Of a stretch of DNA of 64,000 bases, positions 38,512-52,520 are shown piece by piece (the stretch's first letter is position 1; every line of letters begins with the position of its first letter). The translations under genes were made by a program, and so were the position numbers. This stretch comes from Monosporascus cannonballus (taxonomy: Eukaryota; Ascomycota; Sordariomycetes; Xylariales): assembly GCA_004154925.1 (NCBI GenBank), contig QJNS01000139.1:143530-207529 (forward strand). The letters are read 5' to 3'. Under the pieces are notes generated by a model. The model had not been told where the DNA came from. It worked only from the letters and a program-made list of their open reading frames with translations, and made no database searches.

Positions 38512-41500
38512 TTTTAGCGGGTTTCCAGGTATTTTCAAAATTTAAGTACTTTTTTTATTTAATTAGGTACTAAGTAAATCCGTTTTATTTCCGTATATTG
38601 AAAATTCTTTCCACTTTATATATTTATTTATTTTTTACCTTTACGTTATTTTATGCCATATATATTTTAATTGTATTTATTGTTAATTCGAATAAGAAAA
38701 TATAAAAAATTAAATAGAATTTAACTTTTAGTAAAAATTCCAATTAATAATTGTTTTTTAAAATTTTCTTAACGATTTTATATAAACCGATATATTTGAA
38801 ATCGAATTTTTTGCTAAATTTTTTTATTTAAATATTTTTAGAAACGAAGTAAACCATTTCCCCCTTTTCGAAAATTAATTTTTTTAACCTTTTTTAATTG
38901 TAATATTTGTTTATTTGGTTCCGTACGAATTTTAATTCTGTTTTTATTTTTTAATATAATTATCGTAATTATTCTAACGTAAGAATTATTTTAATATTAA
39001 CTGGACCGTTATTACGTATTTCCTTATAAATTTTTAAAATAAAGCCAAAATTTGCGTTAGCTAATATTATCTTAATATTTTCGTAATAATTAATATTATA
39101 AGCTAATTAAGCAATAGGTAATTTTTTAACCTAATTATTTTGTTTGTAATTAATATAATATCGTAAATATATTTCTAATATTTAATTTAACCGTTTTATT
39201 TATCCGTCCGTTTATGGTTTAAATATATTAAATAATTTATAATTTAAGTTAATTTATGCTATAAGGTTTTGCCAAAATTTAAATATAAATATCGAATCTT
39301 TATTTAAAATAATTTTTATTAATAATTTATATATATTAAAAATATTTTTAAAAATATATATGCTATTTATTTTACGTTAATATTCTTATAATAAGGTAAA
39401 AAATAAGAATATTTCGTAAACTGATCGATAATAACGAAAACGTTATCGTAATATATTTTTGTCGTTGGATTTTCGGATAAAAAAAATTTAATAATAAAAT
39501 CCATAATAATTAAATCCCAAGGTTTTTTTAAGACCGGTAATAATTATAATTTTCCATAAGGTTTATATTATTACGTTTTGGGCTTATTATAAAAATTATA
39601 TTATCGTTATACTTTTTAAATTATCGTTTTTATTTTAAGAAAAAAATATATATATTAAAATCGTTTTAAGGTTTTGTAAATTTCTAAATATCCATATAAT
39701 TAATATTCGTATATATTTCGTATTAAATCTATTTAATATTTTTCTAAAACTTATATTTTATTTGTTTTTTAGTTTTTTGAAAAACCGTTATTATATTATT
39801 AAATCTTTTAATGCATATCTAAAAATCTTATCCGAATTATTATAATTTATTACGGGTGTAAATATTTTTTTATAATAATATTAAAAATTATATGGCTAAT
39901 TTTAACTAATTTTTCCTTAAAATTTAATCGCCTGCTTAAGGTATTTATTTTGCCGTTTTTTAAACTTTTTTTGTAAATAATAACGAAATCGAAATTTATT
40001 AATTTTTTGGCGTATCGTAATTATCGTTCGGTAAATTTTCTGGTTGTAATAAATCGGGTAAAATTTTGATAATCCGTATAAATTTTAACCTAATATAAAT
40101 TTCCCTTTAGGAAATATTTAAATTCGCAAAATACCATAATAATAATTATAAATTCCTTATTTGGAATACCGTAATTAAATTCGGTTACTTTTAATTTATA
40201 TGAAAAAAATATAATAAGATATAATTTGCCTTAATTATTTCGTTATCCGATTATTACGTTTAATACGTAATCCGAAATATCGGTTTCTAATTCGACGGGG
40301 CGACTTAAATTATACATAATTAATACTGGTTTGTTAATAATCGTATTTTTGATTTCTTAAAACGTTTTTTCCGTTTCGGGCGTTTATTTGAACTTTTTTT
40401 TTTTAATAAGGTTAATTAAAGGTATAATAATTTTGCTAAAATTTCGAATAAACTTTTTATAATAATTAACGAATCCAAAAAATACTTATATTTCTTTAAT
40501 TATTGTTAACGTTTGCCATTTTATAATTATAACGATTTTTTTTAAGTTTATTTTAATATATTTTAAGGTAATAATATGTCCTAAATATTTTACTTTTTGT
40601 TTGTGGAATTAACTTTTTTTTGCATTAACCAATAATTTTGCGTTTTATAAAGCTTAAAAAACTTTATAAACGTATCTTACGTATGCTTTTTTTGTTTTTA
40701 AAAAAATAAAAATATTATTAAAATAATATATAATAAAAATATTAAGGTATTTTCGTAATACATAATTTATTATTCGTTAGAAAATTATTAGTACGTTCGT
40801 AAATCTTATTAACATAATTAAATATTTAAACAGTTTATATTTCGTTTTAAATATTATTTTTTATTCGTATTCTTTTTTAATTTTAATAAAATTATATTTA
40901 TTTTTAAAATCGAATGCTATAAATTATTTAATTTTATAAAATTGGTTTTTTATTTTTATAATTAAAGGTAATAATATTTAATCCTTAATAATAATATCGT
41001 TTAATTGCTGATAATTAATTATAAATTATAACTTTTTATTTTTTTTAAGTACGAAAAACATAAGTTATTCTGCCGGTAACTTTAAAAATTAAATTTATTT
41101 TTTCTGTAACCGATTTTCTAGGTATTCCCGGAAAACATATAACTTACTTTTGTTAAAATTATAAATAAGGTAAAACTTCGTTAAAAAACCCTTTTTAAAA
41201 ATAATTTCGTAATTTTATTTGTTATATTCTAATAATTTCGTATCTAGTTCTTTTTTAAAAAGCTGCTTATATTTATAATATGATAATAATATATTAATTA
41301 GATTTTTTAACTTTTAAAATTATTATTTTAAATCGTTATTTAATTGCCGTAATTTTGCTTTAATAATAATAATAATATATTATATTTTTCTTTAATACCT
41401 ATTCTTTTTTTTATATTTTATCCCTTTAGGTAATAAGGTATGTATCGTATCTTTATGCTTATATTCGTTATTATTTTCGATCGAATATTAAAATTTTAAT

Positions 41501-41850
41501 TTTTTTTTATTTATTAATAAAAGGTAAAATGAATTTTACTTAATTAATTTTTTTATTAATTAAAATTTTGTACCGGTATATCCATAATTTTCTTAAAATT
41601 ATATTATAATTCCCGAATAAAACGATATTGAAATCCATTATTTAATATCGTTCTTAAATAAAAATCTCGAAATAACTAATTTCGCGTAAAATTTTTCCGT
41701 TATCGTAAACGAAATTTTAACCTTCGGCGTTTGTCGTTATATAAAATTTTAACTTATATCTCCATAATAATCTAAATTTGTTAACCATATCCGGTATAAT
41801 ATAGTTTCCACCTAAAGCTCCGTAATCCATTATTACGATATATTAATACG
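38480..41850 (-). pseudogene. gypsy-2 pol remnant with chromodomain
   Basis: Minus-strand motifs, right to left. Protease region near 41845-41785: GALGGNYIIPDMVNKF. Reverse transcriptase near 40750-40700: YLNIFII then YYFNNIFIF (the Y(L)DDI box, D to N). RT thumb near 40620-40565: FHKQKVKYLGHIIT. Integrase near 39515-39430: IMDFIIKF then DNVFVIIDQFTK. Chromodomain near 38625-38485: ERIFNIRK, FTQYLIK and NTWKPAKNLINA. A chromodomain at the integrase C terminus defines chromoviruses, which target heterochromatin through methylated histone H3. Stops are almost all of RIP type. Confidence 0.85.
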
Positions 41851-41999
41851 TTCTAATTCGTATATTGAAGGTAATAAGGTTATTAACGGTTTTTATTATT
41901 GTATTTAAAGCCTTTTCTAAAAATTTATTTTAATTCCTTTAAGTTTTATTATTTTACAGTTTTTTTATAAGTAATTTTCGTTTTTTAATTTCTTTTCGA

Positions 42000-43831
42000 A
42001 TTTGTCGAACCTTATTTATATTTCTTTATATAACGCGTCAAATTATTATATTTATCGTTTTTATCGGCGTATTATATTTTCGAATTATATTAATTATTCT
42101 TAATTTTATTAAATTTCTTTTCTTTATTAGGTAAATTATTTTTTAATATGGCATATAATTTCTTATTAAATTTTATCTTTTTCTATTAAAAATTTCGTAT
42201 AAATTATTAAATTTTTTTCTTTAAGGTTTATCGTTTATCGGGATTTATAATAAATGTTAATTAAAAATAAAAATCCGTAATAACCCTTTAATAATATTTT
42301 TTTATAATATATTAAATTAATTCTTTTTCCGTTTAATAATTATATTATTTATAATAACAAAAAAGGTTTTCCTATAAGTATTATTTTCCTTTAAGTTAAT
42401 ATTTTATTATTATTAATTAAAAAAAATTATTTTTAAAGGTTATAAATCGAAAATATTAATATTATTATTTATTATTTTTGTTTTTTCCCCTTTTATTAAA
42501 AAAATTAAATCCTTTATAATATATATGGATAATCCTGCTATAAATATGCCGTTTCCATTTTTCGTAAATAAGGTAATTTTGTTTTTTATAATAAATAATA
42601 TGCATTTTGCCGTATTAATTAAAGGTTCCGCAATAAATTTTCTTTATTTAACCCTGGTATTCCTTTAATTATTCTTTAAAAATATTCCGTTATTCCTTAA
42701 TTACTTATTAAATTAGATTTTTAATTTTTTGCATTCCTTTTTAAATTTTTTGCCATAATAAATTTAACATATATTTAAGCCGAATTATATTAATAAATTT
42801 TTCGTTTTTTTAATTCTTTTTAAGTTATTCCTTAAATATAAGTTTTTAATTATTCCGTTATAACTTTTTAAGTAAAAAATATTTATAAACCTTATGTCCC
42901 TTTTTTCCGTAATTATAGCACTTAATCTGGCTTTAGTCCTTCTTATAAGTAACTCCCAGTTCCATAAGGCCTGATTTAATGCCATAAAAAATGTTATTAC
43001 GCCGAAAAGCGCTAATATTAATTATATATCAAAATTTGTTATCATTTTTTCTTTTAATTCCTTTAATACGCTAGGCATATTGCCGGTTATTAATTTTAAT
43101 TATTATAACGATATAATCCGATAAATAATTAAGCCGGTTAAACTTAAAAAGTTTTTTTTATATTTTTTTTAAGTTATCGAAAAATATAATTATTAATACT
43201 TTTTCTTTTTAATTTAATTTGGATATTAATTAAATTAATACGTTGCCGTATTTAAATACCGATTTTTTTTATTATAATTATTAGATTTATATTTCGGCTT
43301 TTATTTTTTCGTTTATTATTCCGAAAGCTTTTATTAATACTTATTCGAATTATTTGTAATTATTATATATCCGTATTATTTTTAAATTACGTTTTTCGAT
43401 TAGTAAAATAACATATTTTCTTATAGCTAACTTAAATTAAATAACTGCGTCTCTGGTAAATCGTTTAATTGCAAACTTAATTCGTATAATAAACGTAATA
43501 AGTTAAATAAGAAAATACCCGAAATACGTTTAGTATTAAGTTAAAAACAATTATAATTTAATCGAAATTTTATTAAAAGATTTTAACTTAAAAGGTTTAA
43601 GGATTTTTTTTGGTTTTTGGTAAAATTTAGCTAAATAACTTAATTCGGCTAAAAGGGCTTTCCGGTTTCGGGGATTTTTCTTTTTTCTTTAAATTTTTTA
43701 TAAACAACTTAAAAAAACGTAATAAGGTTATTTTTATTTTATTTAAGTTAAATAATACGTTCGTTTATAGCATTTAGGCGTTAAAAAAAATTTTTTCGAA
43801 AAAAGCAAAATTTTTTTTTTTCGGATTCCAT
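42000..43831 (-). pseudogene. gypsy-2 gag remnant
   Basis: An ATG at 43831-43829 starts a frame MESEKKK... whose following sequence aligns with the gag start of gypsy-1 at 52107. The leader between the 5' LTR and this ATG (43832-43950) also aligns with 51988-52106. Further into gag the sequence is too decayed to place domains, and the end given here is approximate. Confidence 0.55.
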
Positions 43832-43950
43832 TTTAATATTAAGGTTTTTAAGGATTTGGTAAATAAGTTATTTGGGTTGCTTACTAATAAACATAATATC
43901 GGCGGTATTGCTTAAAATTTAACGGTATTACTAAATAAAAGTTTATAACG

Positions 43951-44343
43951 TATAACGGCTTGGCGGTTTAACCAATTATTAAACCTAAATCGACGGGTTT
44001 ATATTAACAAAAATATCGTAAAATTCTAAATAATGGATATAATAATATGTTACGTTTCGTAATATTAAGGGTATTTTAAGTAACGATATTTTATGCAAGC
44101 TAAAATTATTTAAATTATGGAAATAATGAACGTATATATTTTTATTTTGGCTTAAGGTATTTAAACGGCTTAAACCCTTAAGTCCCTTAAGCCCTTTAAG
44201 CTCTTCTGCCGACTTAAGGGGCTCAAAGCGCTTGGCGCTTTGAAACCTTTAAGCCAGTTACGTGACGCCTTGGCTTGGGTCGGAGCTTGATCCTTTTGTG
44301 GTTCCGACCGTCCGTAAGAAGCCAAGATCGTTAGGTCCTAACA
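43951..44343 (-). repeat. 5' LTR of gypsy-2
   Basis: This copy keeps near-normal GC from about 44170 to 44343, including CTCAAAGCGCTTGGCGCTTT, while its partner has C-to-T and G-to-A changes at the same places. Confidence 0.88.
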
Positions 44344-45079
44344 GAGCTGGGGTGAGGTAATCTCCGACCAGTCGTAAAGCAGATTCCAATAAATAAATAT
44401 ATTAGGTTATTTCCATCTAGCGTTTCCTACTGGTTGCCAAATGGTGGATTTATACTAATAAGTAGGTCGGTGGCTGATCGATAGCTGGTCCGTTATTATC
44501 CTTGTTTTTATAAGGGTTATATTTTTACAATTATTTCCTTTTCTTAAGGTATTAACTATTAATAATATTATTATGAATTTAATATAATACGTTTTGCAAA
44601 TTTAATTAGGTATATTTATCGATAATTTCTCGTTATAAATACGTAAATTATATTATATTACAAAAATTTACCGTAATAATTTATACGTGCTATATTACGT
44701 AATTCATTATTTTCCGCTTAATTTCTTACTATAATTCGTTTTTTATCCTTATTTTATTTATCTTTTTTTTTCGCACGTATATTTTTATTCTTTTTATATA
44801 CGCGTTTTGTTCGATTTTTCGTTTTTCTTTATCCTTATTTCGCCTTTTCCGTTTATTCTGCGTATAATTTCCGTTTTTTTCTCCGTTCTCCACATTTTGT
44901 TTTAGTAATAGGTTTTTAGAAAAATAATATTTTGATGTTAATAATAATTAAGATTTTCTTTAATGTTATGTTTTGACGCCGACGATAAAATAAATATTAA
45001 TCGTATTACGGGCGATAATAAGCCGTATTATATGTACGTAATATAATATTATTTCTATTATTATATAATTTAACTTTAA

Positions 45080-45480
45080 GTTTCAGACGCCTTAAATTAC
45101 GATATAGCTTATTATTATTATAAAATATTTCGCATAATAAATAATTATTCTTAATGTTATTAATATTACCGTTTAATTTTCGCTTAAATTCTAATCGTCC
45201 TTAAAGGTATTACCTAGATAATTTCTTAATTCGGTACCGATAACTAGGAGTTAATCGACGAGTTCGAAAAAATTCGTACTACGGATACCTAGTATAAACG
45301 ATTCGCCGTAATTGCGATCGGTCGTCGATTCGGCATTTTTCGTAAGGCCGAATTCGCCTTTAATGCGGTTATTATTAAGAAATATCGTTTTTTAATATAT
45401 CGAAAATCGATTTTCGATCGTCAGTTATAGTTATGGAAATCTAATTTTAATGCCGTTTTATAGGTTTATAAATTTAAGTT
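45080..45480 (+). pseudogene. Possible antisense frame in the 3' part of gypsy-3
   Basis: Downstream of gypsy-3 integrase, the plus strand reads a protein-like frame through RIP-type TAG and TAA codons: EFEKIRTTDT, KRFAVIAIGRRFGIFRKAEF, FDRQLQLWK. The minus strand is also fairly open here, so the coding strand is uncertain. It does not visibly match the antisense frame of gypsy-1 and gypsy-2. Confidence 0.35.
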
Positions 45481-46849
45481 TTTTTTATAAATATTACGAT
45501 CTTTTTTTATTATTCCGCGATTAATTTCCGATTAAGCATGATATTAAGGTACCTTCATAAATAAAGCGATTTTCTAAGGCCGTTATATTTATATGTTTTT
45601 CGTTTATATGTATTTTTCGTTGGTTTTTTAACGTTTTGTCGAAATTTTAATGCTTATTAATTACTATAATTAAAAAAACGGCTGTATTGAGCAAAATTAT
45701 TACTAAACCTAAGCACATTAAACGTTTTAAGGACGGCACCTTATTTCTAACTAATAACAACTTATATTCCGGTTATTTGGGCCGTATATTTCATAAAAAA
45801 ATAAAACATTTTTGAATTTTTTCCGGGTTTTACGTTTAGCAAATTTAATAAACGTATCCGTTTTTTGCCGTTATATATTTTCCGATCGTTTTCCGATATT
45901 CCTATATTAATTTTCCTTTATACGTTTATTAAAGGCTAATTAATGTAAGGTTTAATAATTAAATGTAAAATTTTATTTTCAAACTAAAAGTTCGATTTTT
46001 CTTACGTTATTTATTAATTTTCGTCCGATGTATAATAAGGTAATTATTTGCTAAAAGTTTAAAAGTAATACTGTAATTAGGTAATGTTTCGACGTTAATA
46101 TCTTAATTTTATTTGAAATTATTTTTTGTGATTTTGTGATTATTAGGCGATTTGTTTTCGGTCGAGTTATTATTGTTTTGTAATCTTTAAGTTATTTTAT
46201 TTTCTATATATATATTTAATTTTTTTATAATATTATAATATGTTAATTACGTATTTGAAATACGTTTAGGATTTTTACGTATTATATTCGGTAAGTTAAA
46301 TTTCTTATTTAATTAAATATTTGCGTTATTTTCGCTTATTTCGATAGCGAATAATATTTTTAATACTTATTTTTTTTGCTCTTTTTTTAGATTTAGTAAT
46401 ATTATTTAAACGTTACCTGGTTTCTGATTATGTTATAGGTTTGATAAGGATACCGGAAATATATTATATATCTGGTAATATTTAATGAGAAAAGTTACTT
46501 TGTATATTTAAGGACTTAGTCGTTCCTTTATCGCAATTCGGATATATATAAGTATAAATTTTTTATTTTTAAAAATAAAGTGTTTAATCGATAAGTTTAT
46601 TTATTGTCTTAATTGGAAATTTATAGGCATATAGCATTAATTATAATACTTTTCCTAAATTGCCGTTATTTTTTCCGAATATTCGTATATTGTTCGATAA
46701 ATAACCGTTATTCTTTCGAAACGTTCCTTAATTTCTTATATTTGTCCTTTAAATCTTTATAAAAGATATTGTATTATTTTTAAATAATATTTATACAAGG
46801 TTTCGAACGGAAAATGGCTAGTAAATACGTTTCGTATATTATTATATAA

Positions 46850-49800
46850 GAGTTTTATATTTCGTAATAATTTTGTTTAATTATTTTAATACTTAATAAC
46901 GTAATTACGGAAATAATATTTTAAACTTTGATAAATGCGTTCCGTTTGCTTATTAGTTTACGGATAATAAGCGGTCGATATTTGCTGTTTTATTTTTCGC
47001 TTTTTATAGCATTTCGCCGAAAATTAATTCGTTAATAAATTTTTTATTATTAATAATTCCGGCTGGCGTACCGAATTTATATTCGATTTCGCGGTAAAAT
47101 AATTGTGCTAATTCGTTTGCGGTTAGGGTTTTAACCGTAAGGATAAATAGTTTTAATTTCGTAAAGCGGTTAACGATCATCAGGATTACGTCGTACTTTT
47201 AACCCGCTTAAACTTAGGTTTTTAGGAAATCCTATAATAAAATTTAACGAAAGTTTTTAGAAAAATTGCTTAAATAATGGCAAGAACTATAATTATTTAT
47301 ATATTTTATAATATTACTTTATTATGTCCTAATAGTTCGGATATTGCTTAATATATTTTAGGATATCGTTCGCTATATTTTGTTAATACAACTCTTTGGT
47401 TATTAGTTTTAATGTGTTAATATATTTTATATATCTTACTTTTAGATTATTATGGTATTACTTAAATAATTATTTCCGTAATACGCCTTATAACGGAATT
47501 ATGAATTTATTTCGATAATATAAAACCTTATTTAGGTTTAGGAAATATTTTTTTTTATTTCGGCTTTACGTTTAGTTATCCGTATTAATTTTACAATATT
47601 TAAATTTTAATTTGCCATTTTCGAATTTAATCGTATTATAATTGAAAAACTTTCGGTTATAGTATTATTTCGTTTTTGGCCAGTTTTTTCGTTTAAGAAT
47701 ATAAAACGTATTAATTATAAATAATAACTTTAATATTAATTTCGTTTTTTTTTTTCAAATTCTTTGGAATCCGATTATAATACGGTTATAATTTGCGATT
47801 ACTGTTATTTAATTACTAATCGTATTATTGTTTTAATTTGTATTTGTATTATTATTTGTAAACGATAAGTTAGGTAGATATATAATTTTTTGCTTTTTTT
47901 TCGAATATTCTTTGCAATTATATAACGAAAATGTTCCGGTTTTTTACGCAGATAGTAATTATTTAAATTTTCGATACTTAAAATCTCTTTGAGAGTTTTA
48001 TAATAAACGAATTTTGCATTGTTTTTATAAGGCTTTTTACCTCTTTATAATGTTTTAAATTGCGTTATATATCTGCAACCGTTTTTCGTACGTTTTTTGA
48101 CGTATTATTCGTAAATCCGAATTTTTTGGATAACGTAAAGATTACGTTTTTATACGTAATTTCCCCTGATATATAATCCGGACGTTTAAATAGCTTGTTT
48201 GCCGGGTTGGCGGCGCCGGGTTGGTATTAGATTTTAAAATTAAATTATGTAAAATAATAAACTTATCGAGCCAATTTTCTTTTAAGGTTACATATCGGCG
48301 CCTTTATTATGTTTTTTAGTCCCATATAATCGGTATATAATAAAAAACCTGTTTTCGTACGTTTAAAATATTGCCGTTTATATTTTAGGTTTTTTTATTA
48401 TTGGTAATAATTTTTGTTATTTTACAACTTATCGTTTTTCCGTTAGATTTAGCTTTTGCGATTAATATGCGATTAAACGTTAATATTTTCTGTATTTTTA
48501 TAAAAAATATCCTTAATATAGTTTTTATCAAAACGTCTGTTTTAACCCTAGTATTTTTGGCGTTATCCTAATATCGAAAAATGGTTGCCGATTGAAAAAT
48601 ATCTTTTAAGTTTTAAAATACTTATTTAACCTTTTTAAGTTATTAAAATTTTGTTATTTTATTTTTGCTTTACGCCCTTTTTAAGAATCTAGTAATAAGT
48701 TCGGTAATATGTAAATAATAGGCGATAAATTTCCGATAAAACTTTAAAAACTTTATAAATATTTAAATGTTATAAATTAATTTTGATTTTGGCTATATTT
48801 CGATAATATCGATCTGTTAGCGGTTTATTTCCAAACCGTCGATATTAATTATAAATCCTAAAATGTTTAATTGTTAAAAAAATTATATTTAAACGTTTTA
48901 TTAAATAGTTGATATTATAATAGCCGTTTGTAAACTTGTTAAAATTATTTCGCATATTTGTTTTTTTATCCGAATAAATAATTATATTATTTAGATATTT
49001 TATATATATATGGTTAATTAATATAGTTAATACCTTATATATATAATCTTAAAATGTAGCCGAGGCGTTAATAAAGCCAAATAGTATAACCGTATATTCA
49101 AATTGCCCGTACCGCGTCCGAAAAACGGTTTTTTATTGGTCGCCTTTTTTAATCTTAATACGATAATAAACGTTTTTAAAATTAATTTTCGAAAATACTT
49201 TATTTAATCTTAGGTAATTTATTATTTTTAAAATTAAGAATAAAAAGTATCGATTTTTTTATCGTTACTCGATTTAATATTTTATAATCGATGTATAATC
49301 GGAAATTGCCGTTTTTTTAAGCATAAATAATATTAATATCCTTATTTCGGTTTTTAAATAATACATTTGGCTCGCTGTTAAAATTTTTCGAATATATTTT
49401 TTAAATATTTTCTTTTAGGCTTTCGAAATAAGTGAAATTAAGCCGAATAAAGGCGTTTCCTCTGAGATTAGGTTTATTATATATTTTGCCCTTAATAGTT
49501 AAAGTATTTTTTCGTTATTTTGTAAAATATATTCGCCGGAAACTTTTTAGGCATTTAAAAAAGTCGGTTATCCTTTATTTTTATTATTTTCCGAATTCCG
49601 GAATATTTAGTTTTTCAGTTAGACGTATTAGGTTAACGGTATAAATTTGTTTACCGTAAAATATTAGGTTAGCAATTTCCTATTTCTTAATTTTTTATAA
49701 TAATCCGTATAATTATTAATATATAATTGTACTTAAGAAAATCCTTAATTTATTTATTCTGGGCTTAAATAAAAGAAATTAGGCGTTATTTGATTTCGGC

Positions 49801-50300
49801 ATATTACAAAATAAGTTTACTTAAATTTTGTTTCGTTTTCGTTATTATTTATTATAGTAATAAAAATTGCGTAAATTTTATAATATTTGATCTATGTATT
49901 ATTAACGCCGATAAGGCCCGAAATATTTATGGAAATTAATTAAAGGTTAAGCTTTTTTCGCTAACTTTTTGTTTAAAATATTTACTTATATTCCGATATC
50001 TATATTTATTTGTACTTTTTTGTCCCCCGTATTCCTTTTAGTAAATGCTTTTCTTTTAAAAGGTTGTTTTATTCGGACCGTTTTGTAATTATTAGCTGAA
50101 ATAAATTAGATATATACGTTTATTCCGGTTTCTTTTTTAAGTTTACGTCTGCGGATTGGTTTGATTTATCCTTATATATTATGATATTTTTTACGGCTTT
50201 AGAAGATCGGTTTCTATATAACCGGGACAATAAGGTTTTTATATCCCTCTTAAGTTTATAATTTATGTTTTTACGCTTTAGCTCTTTATAATTATAATAC
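46850..50300 (-). pseudogene. gypsy-3 gag-pol remnant
   Basis: Integrase near 47195-47040 reads YDVILMIVNRFTKLKLF then TANELAQLFYREIEYKFGTP on the minus strand, a clear gypsy integrase core (VDRFTK seen as VNRFTK by G-to-A). Reverse transcriptase near 48998-48950 reads YLNNIIIYSDKKT, from YLDDIIIYS. A possible gag zinc knuckle near 50290 reads YYNYKEL where C-x2-C would become Y-x2-Y by G-to-A; this is tentative. I did not find a chromodomain, and 44530-46850 is largely unassigned. Confidence 0.75.
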
Positions 50301-51430
50301 TTAAATTAATCCTTAAAAAACCTAAAGGTATTATATCGTACGTATTTATTCCGATCGGAATTAAATCGGCGATTATCTACTTTTCAAATATAAAAACGCC
50401 CGCGGTACTTATTGTTTTTACGCGGCGCCTTTAATTTGCTTTACGGATCCTTTTTTCGAAACCCATTAAAATAAGATCGTTTATTTTTATTAATATTTTA
50501 GGCGGAAAATAATCGGTTTTTTTTTCGTTTTGTTAGGCGTCCTTGTAACGTTTTGTCTTATTTATTATATTATTAATTTGTTTTAATATAACGTCTTTTT
50601 GTAATAAGGTATTTCGTAACCTTAATACTAATTTGTAAAAATAATTAAAAATAAAACGTTTATTATCCTAATTGTTTGCCGAGGTAAAAATGTTTATAAA
50701 TTTTATTTTATAAACCAGAAACGTTTATTTAACGTAAAAGTTTAATAGCGATTAATTGAGTCGTTGTTATAATTCCATAAATTATTCTTTATATTCCTTA
50801 TTAAGAAAACTAGGATTTATTTAATTTCTCTTGATAAAAATCTATAAATGTCCTATTTTGAATTTTTTGGCGTAAGTTTTTATAATAAGTTTTATTTAAT
50901 TTTTTTAATCGACGTACGCTTGCAAAATTTCGAATAATTATAACGTATTATTTATTTATTGCGTTTAAGCTTCTGTAATAATATCGTAATCAATTTATAA
51001 AACTTAATTTTTTTAATTTATATTATTATTTATTATTCGGGTAATTATCGGCGTAATTTCGAATATTATTCGTTTTATTAATAAATAATTTCCAAGATTT
51101 AATTATTATTAAAGAGTTTAATTTTTCTTTATTTTAAATTTCAAGATGCGGTTGTTATATTACGTTCGTTTTCCGACCGTTTAACTGATAGCTGTTGGAA
51201 CGTATCCTTATTATATATATAAGGTGATTCGAGATCCCCAGAATTATAATCTTTTGTTCGTTAAAGCTCCGTTATAAGCTTTTTCGCCTATTTTCGTACC
51301 GTGATCGATCGTTCGTCGGTTAGGTTCCGACCGACAGTTTTTTCGATTAATTACTTAGGTTTGTTTTGTAATTGGCGAATTTTGTTTTTAATAATTATCG
51401 CGTTATTCTTTATAATAAAAATAAAGAAAT

Positions 51431-51599
51431 TATAAAATAATAAATCGCTATAAATTGGAATAAGGTAATTTTCGACTAATCGTAAAACAGATTCCAAGAA
51501 ATAAATATATTAAGTTATTTTTATCTGGCATTTTCTAATAGTTGTTAGACGGCAGATTTATATTAGTAAGAAAGTTGGTGGCTGATCGATAGCTAGTCG
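51431..51599 (-). repeat. 5' LTR of gypsy-3, outer part
   Basis: This is the larger piece of the right LTR, cut by gypsy-1. The remaining 38 bp are at 59830-59867. It is heavily RIP-mutated compared with the left LTR piece at 44349-44529. Confidence 0.85.
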
Positions 51600-51987
51600 T
51601 GTTACGACCCGACAAGTTCCGACCTCAAAAAACGATCAGACAAGGATCATACGGACCATCTCCAGGTCACGTGTCAATGATCACTGCCAAGCCAGTTTTT
51701 ATCAGTGATCAGAGGTGATCCTAAATAATTATGATTATTACTGGTTACGTAGTTATAAATGATTAAGCTAAGAAAAAGGGAAATATATACGCTTATTATT
51801 GCTATAATTTAGATAATTTCAACTTATAACATTTATTAATACCAATTATTTATAATATAACTTGTGCACCTTTAATATTAAAAAATGTAATTAAGTTATG
51901 TTATTGCTATAAAGTTTTACGATATTTTTATTAATATAAAGCCGTACGATTAATGTTTAATAATTAATTAAACTTTTAGCTATTATA
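51600..51987 (+). repeat. 5' LTR of gypsy-1
   Basis: The first 150 bp keep near-normal GC (several TGATCA-type motifs, such as ATGATCACTGCC and CAGTGATCAGAGG), while the second half is decayed. The R/U5-like second half resembles the gypsy-2 LTR; the first half (U3) does not. Confidence 0.88.
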
Positions 51988-52106
51988 AGTTATAAGCTTT
52001 TATTTAGTAATATCGGCAAACTTTGAGCAATATCGCCAACATTATATTTATCAGCAAATAGCCCGAATAGCCTATTTACTAAGTTCTTAATAATCCGGGT
52101 ATTGGA

Positions 52107-52515
52107 ATGGTATCCGAAAAGGAATAACCTTACTTTTTTTGCAAAGAAATTCTCCGACGCCTAGATACCATAAACAAAAGTCTTTTTTAGCTTGAAAAAG
52201 ATAATAATAATCTTATAACGTTTTTTAAGCCGCTTATAAAAAGCTTAAGAAAAAAAACTCTCGAAACCGGGAAAATTTTTCGAATAAGCCAGGTTATTAG
52301 AGTAAATTCTATTAAGAAATTAGGAAAAATCCTTAAACTTTCCAAACCAGAATTTGTTAATAAAACCTCGACCAAATTTTAACTGTGCTTAATTTAATAC
52401 CGAACATATTTTGGATATTTTCTTATTCGACTTATTACGTTTATTATATAAGTAAAATTCGTAATTAGATAATTTATCAGAAATATAGTTATTTGGTTCG
52501 AGCCCGTTATAAGAA
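52107..52515 (+). pseudogene. gypsy-1 gag, N-terminal part
   Basis: The ATG at 52107 opens a frame MVSEKE..., with IFRISQVIRVNSIKKLGKI and LKLSKPEFVNKTSTKF following, a lead-in like that of fungal gypsy gag proteins. It aligns with gypsy-2 gag at 43831. The frame is cut by the element at 52521 and should resume after 54042, where it is too decayed to follow. Confidence 0.6.
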
Positions 52516-52520
52516 AATAC

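Larger units (their letters stand above)
37459..44343 (-). mobile_element. Chromodomain Ty3/gypsy element gypsy-2
   Basis: It is inserted in the left LTR of gypsy-3 with a perfect GAGCT duplication (37454-37458 and 44344-44348). LTRs are 37459-37852 and 43951-44343, 394 and 393 bp, starting TGTGAC or TATAAC and ending TAACA or TAATA. A polypurine tract reading GGAAAGGGGGAGAT on the minus strand (37854-37869) abuts the left LTR, so the element runs right to left. It is related along its whole interior to gypsy-1. Confidence 0.88.

Noticed and set aside
42785..42985. 66-codon minus-strand frame in gypsy-2
   Set aside because: It is within the gag remnant and shows no identifiable domain; not annotated separately.
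49432..49644. 70-codon plus-strand frame in gypsy-3
   Set aside because: It lies opposite the gypsy-3 RT region, which reads on the minus strand; a shadow.
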